Counted from the first letter of the stretch, positions 1-9,086 are shown. The stretch: DNA of 64,000 nucleotides from Candidatus Roslinia caecavium (GCA_904419955.1 CAJFTO010000006.1:35468-99467), one strand, 5' to 3'. Translations and numbers: made by a program. Notes: generated by a model not told the origin, from the sequence alone.

Positions 1-340
1 CTCCTAATTATGTATAATTATGTCAACCATGTAATTATTATACATAGATATTTAAAAAATTCAATGGCAAAATTAAATAATATTTGAAAATAAAATATGG
101 TAATAATTTACATAAAATGTAAAACCGAGTTAAACCTAAAAACAAAAGCGCAAATAGTGACAGAAAAGCCGATAATTTTGTATAATGAAAAATTCAAAAA
201 TGTTTAAATTAAAAGTATCCGAGTATAAAAAATGAAAAGGCAAATTTAATGACTGTAATTTTATGTGACTTATGATACAACGGCGAGAGAGGTCGGCGTG
301 TCAAATTAAATTAGCGCAGCTAATAAAATCGGAGGGGAAA
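1..340. other. AT-rich upstream region, no gene
   Basis: No coding region is visible. Positions 9-18 and 37-46 form a perfect 10-bp AT-rich inverted repeat (TATGTATAAT / ATTATACATA) with an 18-base loop, possibly the end of an upstream transcription unit. The rest is AT-rich leader of the SLH gene, with a likely promoter at 157-186. Confidence 0.6.
157..186 (+). promoter_or_regulatory. Predicted sigma-A promoter of the SLH protein gene
   Basis: A GTGACA hexamer (157-162) and a perfect TATAAT (181-186) are separated by 18 bases. This would give a leader of about 150 bases before the ATG at 341, which is long for a plain promoter-gene junction. Confidence 0.45.
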
Positions 341-3283
341 ATGAATAGAGGTATAAGATACTATTTATTATGCGGAGCGGTCGGCGTCGCGTTGACGGCT
401 TCGACTTTTTCATTTAACGCTCTTGCGGATCCGGCGTTTAGCGACGTTGGAGGGCATTGGGCGGAAAACGAGATCAATAAATGGAGCGAAAAAGAAATAA
501 TAGAAGGAAACGAGGGCAGATTTGAGCCTGACGCAGAAATAACGCGCGCGGAGACGGCGACGATCATTAATAGGATAATGAATTATCAAACTGCCAGCGA
601 GAACGTATTCTTAGATTTGACAGACGACTGGTATAAAGAAGCGATATTAAAAGCCGCGGCGGATAATGTAATAATAGGTTTTGAAGGATACGCGCGTCCA
701 AACGATTCTGTGACTCGCGAAGAAGCGTTTGTAATGCTTGCGAGGGCGCTTAGGATAAATTCGTCGGACGGCGATACTGATTTTACCGACGACGCCGATA
801 TATCAGACTGGGCGAAGGGATATATATATTCAATGTATCAGAAGGGTTATGTAAACGGATTTGAGGACGGTTCATTTAGACCGGGCGCTCATATGACCAA
901 AGCGTACGCTGTAAAGCTTATCGATAATATAATCAAAGGTTTTTATAATAAGCCGGGAACCTATTCGGATACGGCGGACGGACTTGTGGTAATCAATACG
1001 TCCGGAGTAACATTGAATAATATGCAGATCAAAGAACTGCTTCTCACGCAGGGCGTAGGCGACGGTAAAGTCACTCTTTCGGGAACGACGAGCGTCGAGG
1101 CTGCGCCGATAATACTGGCGGGGTCGGTTGATAACGAAGGCTCCGGAAACGTAGGAGGAGAAAATTCGGACGATAACAACAACGATAATAATAACGGCGA
1201 CAATAATAACAACGGAAGCGGCGGAGGCGGCTGGGGAGGCTCCGGCGGCGGAACAGCGGTAGTCGTCGCATCTAAAAACAGTATTATAGTAAACAGCGAT
1301 TATGCCGGTAAAGAGGGTAACGTCGTAGTAAACAGACGCAGATACACTTATGGAACCAACGCGTTTGGGACGATTCAAGAGGCGGTAAACAAAGTAGAAG
1401 AGCTTGGACAAAAATCAACGATCACGTTAACGGCGGATATGACGGTGGAAAACACGGTCGTGGTCAACGTTCCGGAGATAGTTTTAGACGGCGGTAATCA
1501 TACCGTTACGGTGACGGCTTCTCAGGACTTTAAGAAAGACGGATTTCAATTTGTCGAAGGAGAGGACGTAGAAGTTAAAAATCTTACGATAAGCATGAGC
1601 GAAGCGGAAAACGGCTGGAAAGGTTCGTATGCGATCCAGTTATACGAGACGGCAGCTAAGCTAAGCTCTATAGCCGTTTCCGGAGCGGACGCGGGCGTGT
1701 TGATAAACGGTTCGGACGTAAGCGTAAACGGCAGTTTGGATGTGAGCGGCAACGAATTCGGAGGTATAGAGCTTTCAAGAGGCGCTGATGCGACGAATAA
1801 TCCTGCGATCAAAGGCGCGGCGAGCGATATAGTTAACACGACCGAAGAAGCCGGGAAACCCACGATTTGGGTCGATAGTTCGGACACGACGCCGGCTTCG
1901 ATGGATATAACCGGTTTGTTTGAAAAAGAGCTTGTCGCGTCAAACGGAAAGCTGCAGAGACATTTCTATCTGAGCGAGGATAACCTTCCCGAAGACGAAT
2001 CGGTAGCGGTTACGGATAATTATGAAGATATAAAGAACGCGGTCGCTAACGAAGATGTCCAATTGATCAAGTTATCCGGAAATATTGAGACGTCCGAAGC
2101 TTTAAATATAACCAGGGACGTATCGATCGACGGTCAGGGAAATACTCTCACAGTAGACGCTTCAAACAAAAACGCTATAGTTATAAACGCGGCCGATACG
2201 ACCAGAAGCGACGGAGAGATAAGCATAAGCAATATAAATATTACTTTTAGCGGAGAAGCCCCGGTTGATTGGCGTGGCGCTTACGGCATAAATCTCTACA
2301 GAGCGGCAAACGTTAAGCTCAGGGATATAAGCGTTTCAAACGGAAACGCGGGCGTTCTTATAAACGGTTCGTCGGTTACGCTTGAGGGAATTGTGGATGT
2401 TTCTAACAATACTTTCGGCGGTATCGAGGTTTCTAAGGGCGTTGACGTAACGGAAGCGCCGTATATCAGCGGAGACGTTTCTAATTTAAAAAATGATTCG
2501 GAAGCCGTTTCCAAGCCGACGGTTTGGACGGACGGAGCGGACGTCGGAGCGGACAGGGTAAACGTTACCGGTCTTACCGCAGTAGAAAACGCTAAAACCA
2601 ATCAGAATCACTTCTTTATAAACCCTGAAAACGCTTCGGCTACCGCAAACGACGCAGATAGTTTAAAGGCCGCTTTGGCGAATAACAATATAAGAAACAT
2701 TTTACTGGGCGAGGATATATCCCTCGGCGAAACGCTTAATATCAACAGAAACGTAGTTATAGACGGACAAGGCCACGCCGTTACCGCGCCTTTATCGGTA
2801 AAGAAAATAATAATAATTAATACCGAAGGCGTCGACGGCTACCCTCAGGGATCGGAGCTTAGAAATATAAACGTAGCGTTCAGCGAAGCGGCGCCGCCGG
2901 ATTGGCAAAGCGCGTACGCGGTACAGATATATAGATCAAACGACGTAACGCTGAATAACGTTACGGCTAAAAACGGCAACGCGGGGATCCTTGTCAACGG
3001 TTCGGTCGTAACTCTCAGCGGAAATATAGACGTATCCGACAACAGCTTCGGAGGTATAGAGGTCTCTAAAGGCTCCGGAGTTGAGACGGAGCCGCGGCTT
3101 AACGCCGAAAACTGCGTAATCTCAAATACGAGCGAGGCGGAAGGCAAACCGACTATTTGGATAGATAACGCCGACTTTTCGACGGTCTTGGTAAATAATA
3201 TGACCTCGCATCATTACACCGGAGAGGGTAAGAACCAGATGCATTATTATTTAAACGACGTTAATGCGCCAGTAACTAAATAA
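341..3283 (+). CDS. SLH-domain surface protein with three beta-helix repeat modules
   Basis: A secreted protein of 980 residues, probably held on the cell surface by three S-layer-homology motifs that bind the secondary wall polymer. A signal peptide covers residues 1-29, ending ALA before DPAF. SLH motifs lie at about 33-82, 90-145 and 152-207. They are followed by an Asn/Gly-rich linker (about 276-305) and three tandem modules of about 200 residues (344-540, 555-755, 765-975). Each module repeats the pattern VVIDGQGH, NGNAGVLINGS and FGGIEVSKG, the rhythm of a right-handed parallel beta-helix of the pectin-lyase type. The ATG at 341 is chosen because GGAGGGG sits just upstream and the signal peptide starts there; an in-frame ATG at 272 has neither. 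No catalytic residues were recognised, so it may be a lyase, a polysaccharide binder or purely structural. Confidence 0.85.
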   Translation: MNRGIRYYLLCGAVGVALTASTFSFNALADPAFSDVGGHWAENEINKWSEKEIIEGNEGRFEPDAEITRAETATIINRIMNYQTASENVFLDLTDDWYKEAILKAAADNVIIGFEGYARPNDSVTREEAFVMLARALRINSSDGDTDFTDDADISDWAKGYIYSMYQKGYVNGFEDGSFRPGAHMTKAYAVKLIDNIIKGFYNKPGTYSDTADGLVVINTSGVTLNNMQIKELLLTQGVGDGKVTLSGTTSVEAAPIILAGSVDNEGSGNVGGENSDDNNNDNNNGDNNNNGSGGGGWGGSGGGTAVVVASKNSIIVNSDYAGKEGNVVVNRRRYTYGTNAFGTIQEAVNKVEELGQKSTITLTADMTVENTVVVNVPEIVLDGGNHTVTVTASQDFKKDGFQFVEGEDVEVKNLTISMSEAENGWKGSYAIQLYETAAKLSSIAVSGADAGVLINGSDVSVNGSLDVSGNEFGGIELSRGADATNNPAIKGAASDIVNTTEEAGKPTIWVDSSDTTPASMDITGLFEKELVASNGKLQRHFYLSEDNLPEDESVAVTDNYEDIKNAVANEDVQLIKLSGNIETSEALNITRDVSIDGQGNTLTVDASNKNAIVINAADTTRSDGEISISNINITFSGEAPVDWRGAYGINLYRAANVKLRDISVSNGNAGVLINGSSVTLEGIVDVSNNTFGGIEVSKGVDVTEAPYISGDVSNLKNDSEAVSKPTVWTDGADVGADRVNVTGLTAVENAKTNQNHFFINPENASATANDADSLKAALANNNIRNILLGEDISLGETLNINRNVVIDGQGHAVTAPLSVKKIIIINTEGVDGYPQGSELRNINVAFSEAAPPDWQSAYAVQIYRSNDVTLNNVTAKNGNAGILVNGSVVTLSGNIDVSDNSFGGIEVSKGSGVETEPRLNAENCVISNTSEAEGKPTIWIDNADFSTVLVNNMTSHHYTGEGKNQMHYYLNDVNAPVTK
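1370..3240 (+). repeat. Three tandem about-600-bp coding repeats
   Basis: The C-terminal two thirds of the SLH protein is three copies of the same module. Each has a helix-entry segment, an INRNVVIDGQGH-type turn, an NGNAGVLINGS turn and a GKPTIWID-type end. The copies diverge at the DNA level, so the duplication is not recent. Confidence 0.75.
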
Positions 3284-3305
3284 TATTTGATTTTCAAATA
3301 AAACG

Positions 3306-3334
3306 GCGTCCATGTTTGGATTGAGCATGGACGC
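3306..3334. terminator. Bidirectional terminator between convergent genes
   Basis: A perfect 9-bp stem GCGTCCATG (3306-3314) / CATGGACGC (3326-3334) with an 11-base loop. It lies between the SLH gene and the convergent kinase gene. The right flank reads TTTGAATTT and the minus-strand flank reads CGTTTTATTT. Confidence 0.75.
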
Positions 3335-3361
3335 TTTGAATTTATGTATAATTTGTCAGAA

Positions 3362-3943
3362 TTATAGACTCGTTATTATATCGACGCATTTATCGTAGCC
3401 CAGTTCAGAGCTGTTTAGGGTCATTGTATAGTTCTGCATCCTTCCCCATTCTCTGTCTGTGTAATAATTGTAATTGATCCTGCGTTTTTTGTCGGTGTCT
3501 TTTATGAGTCTTTTTGCTTCTTCGTTTGAGATATTATGAAGCTTTGAGATCCTCTCGATTTTTTTATCCATATCGCCGTGTACGAATATATTCACGCAAT
3601 CGGTTCTGTTTTTAAGAATATAATCGGCGCAGCGGCCGACGATCACGCAAGAACCCTTTTTAGCTATATCCAAAATGATCTTGCTTTGTACCGAATTTAG
3701 ATAATCGTTAACGGAGAATCCGGTGTTGTCTCTTCCGACAAAAGCGTAAGCGAAAATGTTTTTTGAAGGCGCGCTTTCGCCGACTCTTTCAATAAACTCC
3801 TCGGATAGACCGCTCTCTTCGGCGATCTTTTGGATTATAGTCTTATCGTAATAATCATAACCCAGTCTTTTAGCGGTTAATTCTCCAATATGTCTGCCGC
3901 CGCTGCCAAATTCGCGGCTGATAGTGATGATATTTACGCTCAT
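3362..3943 (-). CDS. Cytidylate kinase-like family protein
   Basis: A 193-residue P-loop kinase of the cytidylate-kinase-like family, widespread in Clostridia and distinct from the canonical Cmk. The N-terminus ITISREFGSGGRHIGE carries the family's modified P-loop. Further down are GRCADYIL and an arginine-rich lid around DTDKKRRINYNYYTDREWG. A nucleoside-monophosphate kinase role is inferred from the family and the true substrate is unknown. AAAGGAGAGG precedes the ATG. The gene lies 27 bases downstream of the MATE gene on the same strand, so the two are probably co-transcribed. Why a kinase should travel with an exporter is not evident. Confidence 0.8.
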   Translation of the reverse strand: MSVNIITISREFGSGGRHIGELTAKRLGYDYYDKTIIQKIAEESGLSEEFIERVGESAPSKNIFAYAFVGRDNTGFSVNDYLNSVQSKIILDIAKKGSCVIVGRCADYILKNRTDCVNIFVHGDMDKKIERISKLHNISNEEAKRLIKDTDKKRRINYNYYTDREWGRMQNYTMTLNSSELGYDKCVDIITSL

Positions 3944-3970
3944 TTTTCCTCTCCTTTAAATATATTTTTA

Positions 3971-5362
3971 TTACTTTAGTTGCGGCTGTTTGGCTACTAC
4001 AGTATTGAATTTTTTCCTCATGATCAAACATGCGATAATCGCGGTTACAAATTCAGCTATTGGGAACGTAAGCCAGATAAGCCGATACGATTCCGGCGAG
4101 CGGATAGCCAACGACGATAACGCCCACGCGACAGGAAGTACAAAAACTAACTGCCTGAGAAGGGAGACGATCAGCGATTCAAAGCCGCCGTCCAGCGCTT
4201 GGAATATTCCCTGAAAAGCTATATTGAGTCCCGCGAAGATAAAGCTTATCGATATAATTCTTATCGCGCTTATACAGTATTCAAGCGTAACGTCCGTCAG
4301 TCCGAACAATCTTGATAAAGGTTCCGCAAATATTTCCAATACTACGAGACCGATAATCATAATTATCAGCGTATAGATAATTCCGTATTTTACGCCTTCC
4401 TTTATGCGCTTCTGGTTTCTCATTCCGTGATTGAAAGAGATTATAGGCGTAATAGCGTCCCTCAATCCAAAAGCGGCGAATAGGATGAACTGCTGTATCT
4501 TATAATAAAGTCCGTACGCGGTAACGAGATTTTCGCCGACTCTTACAAGGATCACGTTAAGTCCGTACGTCATGAAAGACATGAGCGCTTGCGCTACAAT
4601 AGCGGGGAATCCGATTGAATATGTCGCCTTTATTATTTTAAACGACGGCTTTAAATATTTCAAGCCGTTTTTTACGCTTTTATTAAATTTGAGGTGAAAA
4701 ATTAGGGCTAACAAAAACGAAGCGATTTGACCAATTACCGTAGCGTATGCCGCTCCGCTCACGCCCATCTCCGGGCAGCCGAAATATCCGTAGATCATGA
4801 TCGGGTCCAAAACAATGTTTACTACCGCGCCAGTGATTTGCGCGATCGTGGAGTATAGCGAGAGCCCGGTCGCTTGCAGCAGTTTTTCGAATATTGAGAA
4901 GAATACTATACCAAAAGATACGATACAGCATATCCTCAAATAACATACCGCCATTTCAAATATTTGTTCGTTTGTAGTTTGAGTTCTGATATAGGCTTCG
5001 GCTCCGAAGCAACCGAACAGCAAATATACAATATAGATTATAATACCTAAAAAGATAGCGTTGCCGGAGGTCTTCGCCGCTTTTTGAGCGTCGCCCTGCC
5101 CGAGGCTTTTAGATAATAGAGCGTTTGCGCCGACCCCGGTCCCTATGCTTATGGCCACCATCAGCATCTGTATCGGGAAAGCGAGCGTAAGAGCGTTTAG
5201 CGCCGCCTCGCCGCCTTCTGCCATGTTAGAGACGAAGGCGCTGTCGACTATGTTATAGAGAGCCTGTAAGATCATTGAGATTATCATAGGTATCCCGGTC
5301 GTGAGTATTAGTTTTCCGACGGGCGCTGTCCCCATTTTATCGATTGATTTTTGTTTTTCCAT
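3971..5362 (-). CDS. MATE family efflux transporter
   Basis: A 463-residue polytopic membrane protein of the MATE (multidrug and toxin extrusion) family, which exports cationic compounds using a Na+ or H+ gradient. The two six-helix halves are visible. The N-terminal half begins with the typical [30 protein letters not shown] segment, and the second half carries [16 protein letters not shown]. The length is normal for the family. AGGAGGACAT precedes the ATG. The 5' leader carries an intrinsic-terminator hairpin on the same strand (see 5431-5462), which suggests attenuation control. It is probably co-transcribed with the downstream kinase-like gene. The substrate cannot be inferred. Confidence 0.9.
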   Translation of the reverse strand: MEKQKSIDKMGTAPVGKLILTTGIPMIISMILQALYNIVDSAFVSNMAEGGEAALNALTLAFPIQMLMVAISIGTGVGANALLSKSLGQGDAQKAAKTSGNAIFLGIIIYIVYLLFGCFGAEAYIRTQTTNEQIFEMAVCYLRICCIVSFGIVFFSIFEKLLQATGLSLYSTIAQITGAVVNIVLDPIMIYGYFGCPEMGVSGAAYATVIGQIASFLLALIFHLKFNKSVKNGLKYLKPSFKIIKATYSIGFPAIVAQALMSFMTYGLNVILVRVGENLVTAYGLYYKIQQFILFAAFGLRDAITPIISFNHGMRNQKRIKEGVKYGIIYTLIIMIIGLVVLEIFAEPLSRLFGLTDVTLEYCISAIRIISISFIFAGLNIAFQGIFQALDGGFESLIVSLLRQLVFVLPVAWALSSLAIRSPESYRLIWLTFPIAEFVTAIIACLIMRKKFNTVVAKQPQLK

Positions 5363-5430
5363 AATGTCCTCCTAAACTAAACCGTTTTTTGGAGACTTTT
5401 AAAGGAAAGCTGCCATAACCTAATTGAAAA

Positions 5431-5462
5431 AAGCGCAAATCCAACAATCCGGATTTACGCTT
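5431..5462 (-). terminator. Terminator hairpin inside the MATE gene leader (candidate attenuator)
   Basis: Read on the minus strand, AAGCGTAAATCC pairs with GGATTTGCGCTT with one mismatch and an 8-base loop, and runs straight into TTTTTTC. It lies between the predicted promoter (5506-5535) and the MATE start codon at 5362. It could therefore stop transcription early unless antagonised. Confidence 0.6.
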
Positions 5463-5505
5463 TCACAACTCGATTGATAAAAATATTAAATTTTCTGTTT
5501 GATTA

Positions 5506-5535
5506 ATTATATCATATTGCGTTTTGGATTTGCAA
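5506..5535 (-). promoter_or_regulatory. Predicted promoter of the MATE gene
   Basis: On the minus strand, TTGCAA (5535-5530) and a perfect TATAAT (5511-5506) are 18 bases apart. Transcription would start near 5499, giving a leader of about 137 bases. Confidence 0.6.
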
Positions 5536-5694
5536 GCGTTTTTTGAGAATATTATAGTTTATGCGCATTTTTTGGTTATAACTTAAAAATTTATATAATT
5601 GTGCGATACGTAATTTTTGAATAATTTTTATAAGTCGGGGCGATCAAATATTGGACGCGCATGGCGTTTATTTTCAAATAATTGATGTTAAGCC

Positions 5695-5723
5695 TTGCTA
5701 TTTTATACATTTTAAGATATAAT
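5695..5723 (+). promoter_or_regulatory. Predicted promoter of hisD
   Basis: TTGCTA (5695-5700), a 17-base spacer and TATAAT (5718-5723). Transcription would start about 80 bases upstream of the hisD start. Confidence 0.6.
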
Positions 5724-5812
5724 AAGTTAGTTATATTTTAATGTTATATATTAAAACCTATTTAAGGGGAGCATTTTATATTCCACATTTATAATAAGGA
5801 GTGTTGAACGCA

Positions 5813-7111
5813 ATGAACATTTATAAATTATCTGAGATGACGCCGGAGCAAAAGGATTTTGTTATGAAAAGGGCGGAATTGGATATCTCGGAGCAAATGA
5901 AGCTCGCTAAAGAGGTGTCGGACGATATACGCGATCGCGGAGACGAGGCGGTATTGGAATACACGGCTAAATTCGACCATGTAGAGCTTACGCCTGATTC
6001 TATGAAAGTAAAGCCCGAGGAGATCGAGGCGGGATACAATAATTTGGATACAGAGACTCGCGAGGCTCTTGAATACGCCGTTAAGAATATAAGAGATTTT
6101 CACTCTAAGCAGATGCCGGAGGAAATGTGGTTTACCGAGGTGGACAAGGGTCTGATGGTCGGAGAGAAGACCACGCCTATCGTCGACGTATGCCTGTACG
6201 TGCCGCGCGGCAAGGGAAGTTTCCCGTCGGTGCTCTGTATGCTCGCAACTCCCGCGGTAGTCGCTGGAGTTGAGAAAATAGTCGTAGTTACTCCGCCTAA
6301 CGAGAAGGGCGGCGTGGACGACGCTATACTTGCCGCGGCAAAAATAATAGGCGTCAGCGAGATCTATAAAGTCGGCGGTATCCAGGCGGTCGCGGCGGTC
6401 GCTTACGGAACCGAGACTATTCCCAAGTGCCATAAGATAATCGGCCCCGGAAACTCGTATGCGACCGCGGCAAAGCGCGTGCTTGCAAATCACATAGACG
6501 GCGGACTGCCCGCGGGACCGAGCGAGTGCATAATACTTGCGGACGAGAACGCAGATCCCGAGAAAGTGGCGCTCGACTGGATGATCGAGGCGGAGCACGG
6601 ACCGGATTCCGCGGCCTTGCTGGTAACTCACGACGCGGAACTTGTTGAAAAGGCGAGAAAGATCGTCGAGGTTCAGCTTACAAAAATTTCCGATAAGCGC
6701 AGAGAATTTATCACGATAAATTATAATACATACGGCGGCGCCGTAATAACGGACAGCTTGGAGCAGAGCATAGAATTTGTAAACGATTACGCTCCTGAAC
6801 ATATGGAAGTCATGACGAAGGATCCGTTCGTTGTACTGCCTAAAATAAAGAACGCCGGAGAAATACTCCTCGGCGATTATACGCCGGTAACGCTTTGTAA
6901 TTTTGTCTTGGGCCCCAACGCTATACTGCCGACCGGACAGTTTGCGAAGACGTATTCCAGCGTATCGGTAAACGATTTCTTAAAGCGTTCTTCCGTAGGT
7001 TTCGCAAGTAAAGACGGCTTTAAGATGGTAAGGGATTACGCTTATAAAATCGCTCAGGTCGAGGGATTTGAAACTCACGGCTTAGCGGTAAAAGAAAGAA
7101 AAGTAGATTAA
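5813..7111 (+). CDS. hisD: Histidinol dehydrogenase
   Basis: Catalyses the last two steps of histidine synthesis, oxidising L-histidinol to L-histidine with two NAD+ and a Zn2+ ion. The 432-residue protein has family landmarks in order: YVPRGKGSFPSVLCM, GPGNSYATAAKRV, GPSECIILAD, IEAEHGPDS (the catalytic Glu-His pair region), APEHMEVM and the C-terminal ETHGLAVKER. The length is normal. The ATG at 5813 fits homologues and has AAGGA 12 bases upstream; GTG 5801 and TTG 5804 lie in frame but sit on or too close to that site. The gene has its own promoter and is followed by a strong terminator, so it looks monocistronic although it heads the histidine gene group. Confidence 0.95.
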   Translation: MNIYKLSEMTPEQKDFVMKRAELDISEQMKLAKEVSDDIRDRGDEAVLEYTAKFDHVELTPDSMKVKPEEIEAGYNNLDTETREALEYAVKNIRDFHSKQMPEEMWFTEVDKGLMVGEKTTPIVDVCLYVPRGKGSFPSVLCMLATPAVVAGVEKIVVVTPPNEKGGVDDAILAAAKIIGVSEIYKVGGIQAVAAVAYGTETIPKCHKIIGPGNSYATAAKRVLANHIDGGLPAGPSECIILADENADPEKVALDWMIEAEHGPDSAALLVTHDAELVEKARKIVEVQLTKISDKRREFITINYNTYGGAVITDSLEQSIEFVNDYAPEHMEVMTKDPFVVLPKIKNAGEILLGDYTPVTLCNFVLGPNAILPTGQFAKTYSSVSVNDFLKRSSVGFASKDGFKMVRDYAYKIAQVEGFETHGLAVKERKVD

Positions 7112-7126
7112 TATATAACCTTAAGC

Positions 7127-7163
7127 CGCCCGCCGGATAGTTTTATTTAGAGGCGGGCGTTTT
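7127..7163 (+). terminator. Intrinsic terminator after hisD
   Basis: An 8-bp perfect GC stem CGCCCGCC (7127-7134) / GGCGGGCG (7152-7159) with a 17-base loop, followed by TTTTGGTTTTT. It separates hisD from the hisB-like gene. Confidence 0.85.
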
Positions 7164-7245
7164 GGTTTTTATATACTAAGCTTTTGAGCGACTATATAAA
7201 CTAACGTCTTTAATAATGACGAATACATTGGGAGGAGACGCGGAT

Positions 7246-7869
7246 ATGACGAATAAAATCAAAGTTACGCGAAAGACGACCGAGTCCGCAATTGCAGTCG
7301 AGATAGAAAAAGGAGCTCTCAGAGCGGATTATAGAAAACTGATTAAGACGCCTCTGCCTTTTTTAAATCATATGATAGAGCACATAGCTTGGCGGGCGGC
7401 TTTGAATATTAAAATTGAAACGGAGCTTGACGAGTTCGAGCTTGCGCACTTAGTCTGCGAAGACGTCGGGATGACTCTTGGTCGCGCCGTGGGCGAGTAC
7501 GTAAAGCGCTGCGACGTTCCCGGTTACGGATTCGCAGTAGGCATAATAGACGAGGCGAAAGCCGAAGCCGCGATCTCGTTTGAAGATCGTTCGCTGTTTA
7601 CATTTGAATCAAAGATAGACTATCCCGAAAACGTGGAGGGTATGCCAAGCGAGGAGCTTCTCACATTTTTAGACGGCTTTGCACAGGGAGCAAGATGCAC
7701 TTTAAGCGTGGATCTTGTACGCGGCGAAAACGGACATCATATTTGGGAAGCCGTATACCGCGCGGTCGGTATAGCTCTCGGGCAGGCGCTTACGTTCGAT
7801 CCCGAAAGGAGCGGACTGACTTCGGGAGTCGCCGGTAAAGTTGTATACGAGGTGGAAGTCGGAGAGTAG
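7246..7869 (+). CDS. hisB: Divergent imidazoleglycerol-phosphate dehydratase (HisB-like)
   Basis: A 207-residue member of the HisB family, which normally dehydrates imidazoleglycerol phosphate using two Mn2+ ions held by paired HHxxE motifs. It aligns without gaps to ordinary HisB through the first motif region: LPFLNHM (H42), then AHLVCEDVG, the DEA motif (102-104) and an intact second motif GHHIWEA (H164, H165, E168). The first motif is damaged: the normal HHTxED reads HLVCED (H68, L69, E72), so one metal-binding histidine is Leu. The usual IxRYG arginine is also missing (VPGYG). The ATG at 7246 follows GGGAGGAG; the in-frame ATG at 7216 lies upstream of that site. Two bases separate it from the HAD gene. 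The family is certain; activity as a true dehydratase is doubtful. Confidence 0.75.
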   Translation: MTNKIKVTRKTTESAIAVEIEKGALRADYRKLIKTPLPFLNHMIEHIAWRAALNIKIETELDEFELAHLVCEDVGMTLGRAVGEYVKRCDVPGYGFAVGIIDEAKAEAAISFEDRSLFTFESKIDYPENVEGMPSEELLTFLDGFAQGARCTLSVDLVRGENGHHIWEAVYRAVGIALGQALTFDPERSGLTSGVAGKVVYEVEVGE

Positions 7870-7870
7870 T

Positions 7871-8902
7871 ATGAATGAAAATGTAAAAAACGACAGACTT
7901 AGACCTCGTCTTGAGAAGTTCGATAAGATAATATTCGACATGGACGGCGTAATAACCAGCGAATATATGTACTGGGAAGCGGCGGCGCTTACTGTGTACG
8001 AGCTTTTATTCAGTTATGAGAAATTCGGAAAGCGCGACATTGACAGGGAATATTGTCTAAAAAATCGCGCCGATCTGGTCAACGCGATCCTGTGTCATAG
8101 AAAAACGGTCGCAGCGGTCAAGGCGCTCGGCGTTAATACGAACTGGGATCTGGCGTATATAATTTTTTGCGTGTCGATATATAAAAATCATGAGCTTGAA
8201 AATATGGACGAATGGCATTTTGAGTCCGTCAGGATGTTCATTGAAAATATCGAGACCAAGGCTCCCGAACTGTACGATTTATCCGCGGAGCTCGCTTCGC
8301 TCGGTACTTCGCGTCCGAAGGAATATTTTGTAAGAGGCGGAGACGGACTTTGGAAAGAACTTGTGAATACGTTTCAGCGCTGGTTTTTGGGCGATACGGA
8401 CTTAGAAGGATTGAACGCCTACGAAACGCCGTTGTTGGAGCTAAACGATATAAAAAAGACGCTTGAATCGTTAAAGAATATGGGCGCGCGTCTTGGGATA
8501 GGAACCGGGCGCCCACGCGCCGAAATAATGACTCCGCTTAAAAAATGGGGTATCGAGGGATATTTTGAACCGGGCATGATCGCTACCTACGACGACGTAT
8601 TAAAGGCGGAGAAGGATCTAAGTCCCGAGCTTCCGATCGCGAAACCGCACCCGTATGTATTTATTAAAGCGGCGTTTGGCGAAAAGCTGACCGATAAACA
8701 GATCTTAGACGGATTGACTTCCGGCTGCGATATGTCCAAAACGCTTGTAGTCGGCGACGCTCCCAGCGATCTGATGGCCGCAAAGACCGCAGGAATGAAG
8801 TTTTTCGGCGTCTTAAGCGGCGTCGATAAAGAGTCGGCCAGAAAATATTTCAGAGAGAACGGCGCGGATTATATATTCGACGATATTACATATATGGTAT
8901 GA
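7871..8902 (+). CDS. HAD superfamily hydrolase, possibly histidinol-phosphate phosphatase
   Basis: A 343-residue haloacid-dehalogenase phosphatase. Motif I is IIFDMDGV (nucleophile D23, acid/base D25), motif II sits in LGIGTGRP, motif III is the Lys of KPHPYVF, and motif IV is VVGDAPSDLMAA. About 170 residues between motifs I and II form a large helical cap, longer than in phosphoglycolate phosphatases. It starts one base after the hisB-like stop codon with GGAGAG upstream, so it is translated together with hisB. No histidinol phosphatase is otherwise seen in the window. Context makes that role attractive, but the sequence does not prove it, and other small phosphate esters are possible. Confidence 0.75.
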   Translation: MNENVKNDRLRPRLEKFDKIIFDMDGVITSEYMYWEAAALTVYELLFSYEKFGKRDIDREYCLKNRADLVNAILCHRKTVAAVKALGVNTNWDLAYIIFCVSIYKNHELENMDEWHFESVRMFIENIETKAPELYDLSAELASLGTSRPKEYFVRGGDGLWKELVNTFQRWFLGDTDLEGLNAYETPLLELNDIKKTLESLKNMGARLGIGTGRPRAEIMTPLKKWGIEGYFEPGMIATYDDVLKAEKDLSPELPIAKPHPYVFIKAAFGEKLTDKQILDGLTSGCDMSKTLVVGDAPSDLMAAKTAGMKFFGVLSGVDKESARKYFRENGADYIFDDITYMV

Positions 8903-9086
8903 GCGCTTTTGCTCAAGCGAGCCTTATCAGATATGGCGGGTTTAGAGCTTGATTTGATAAGAGACGTGTCTGTATTATAAATATTCGATAAATATATATT
9001 GTACTAAAAAATATCAAGATAGATTTTAAATGCGATTTGATCTATAACACAATCGCTAATATAAAAAAGAAGGGGTTAAAAATCAC

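Larger units (their letters stand above)
5363..5812. other. 450-bp divergent intergenic region
   Basis: No gene. It holds the minus-strand promoter and attenuator-like leader of the MATE gene (5431-5535), and the plus-strand promoter of hisD (5695-5723). An AU-rich inverted repeat TTTTAAT / ATTAAAA lies in the hisD leader at about 5736-5756. There is no T-box or other recognisable riboswitch. Confidence 0.6.

Noticed and set aside
872..1411. A 179-residue minus-strand frame opposite the SLH linker
   Set aside because: Low-complexity translation created by the Asn/Gly-coding repeats of the plus strand; no ribosome site.
1370..3240. CRISPR-like array
   Set aside because: The repeats are about 600 bases long, coding and divergent, and belong to one beta-helix protein.
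5724..5812. T-box riboswitch in front of hisD
   Set aside because: The leader is only about 80 bases, with no specifier stem, T-box sequence or terminator/antiterminator pair.
5828..6802. A 324-residue open frame antisense to hisD
   Set aside because: It is a mirror of the GC-rich codon use of hisD, has no ribosome site and no recognisable domain, and hisD is beyond doubt.
8903..8965. Terminator after the HAD gene
   Set aside because: The inverted repeat CTTATCA / TGATAAG has a long loop, only seven base pairs and no T-run. It is too weak to call.
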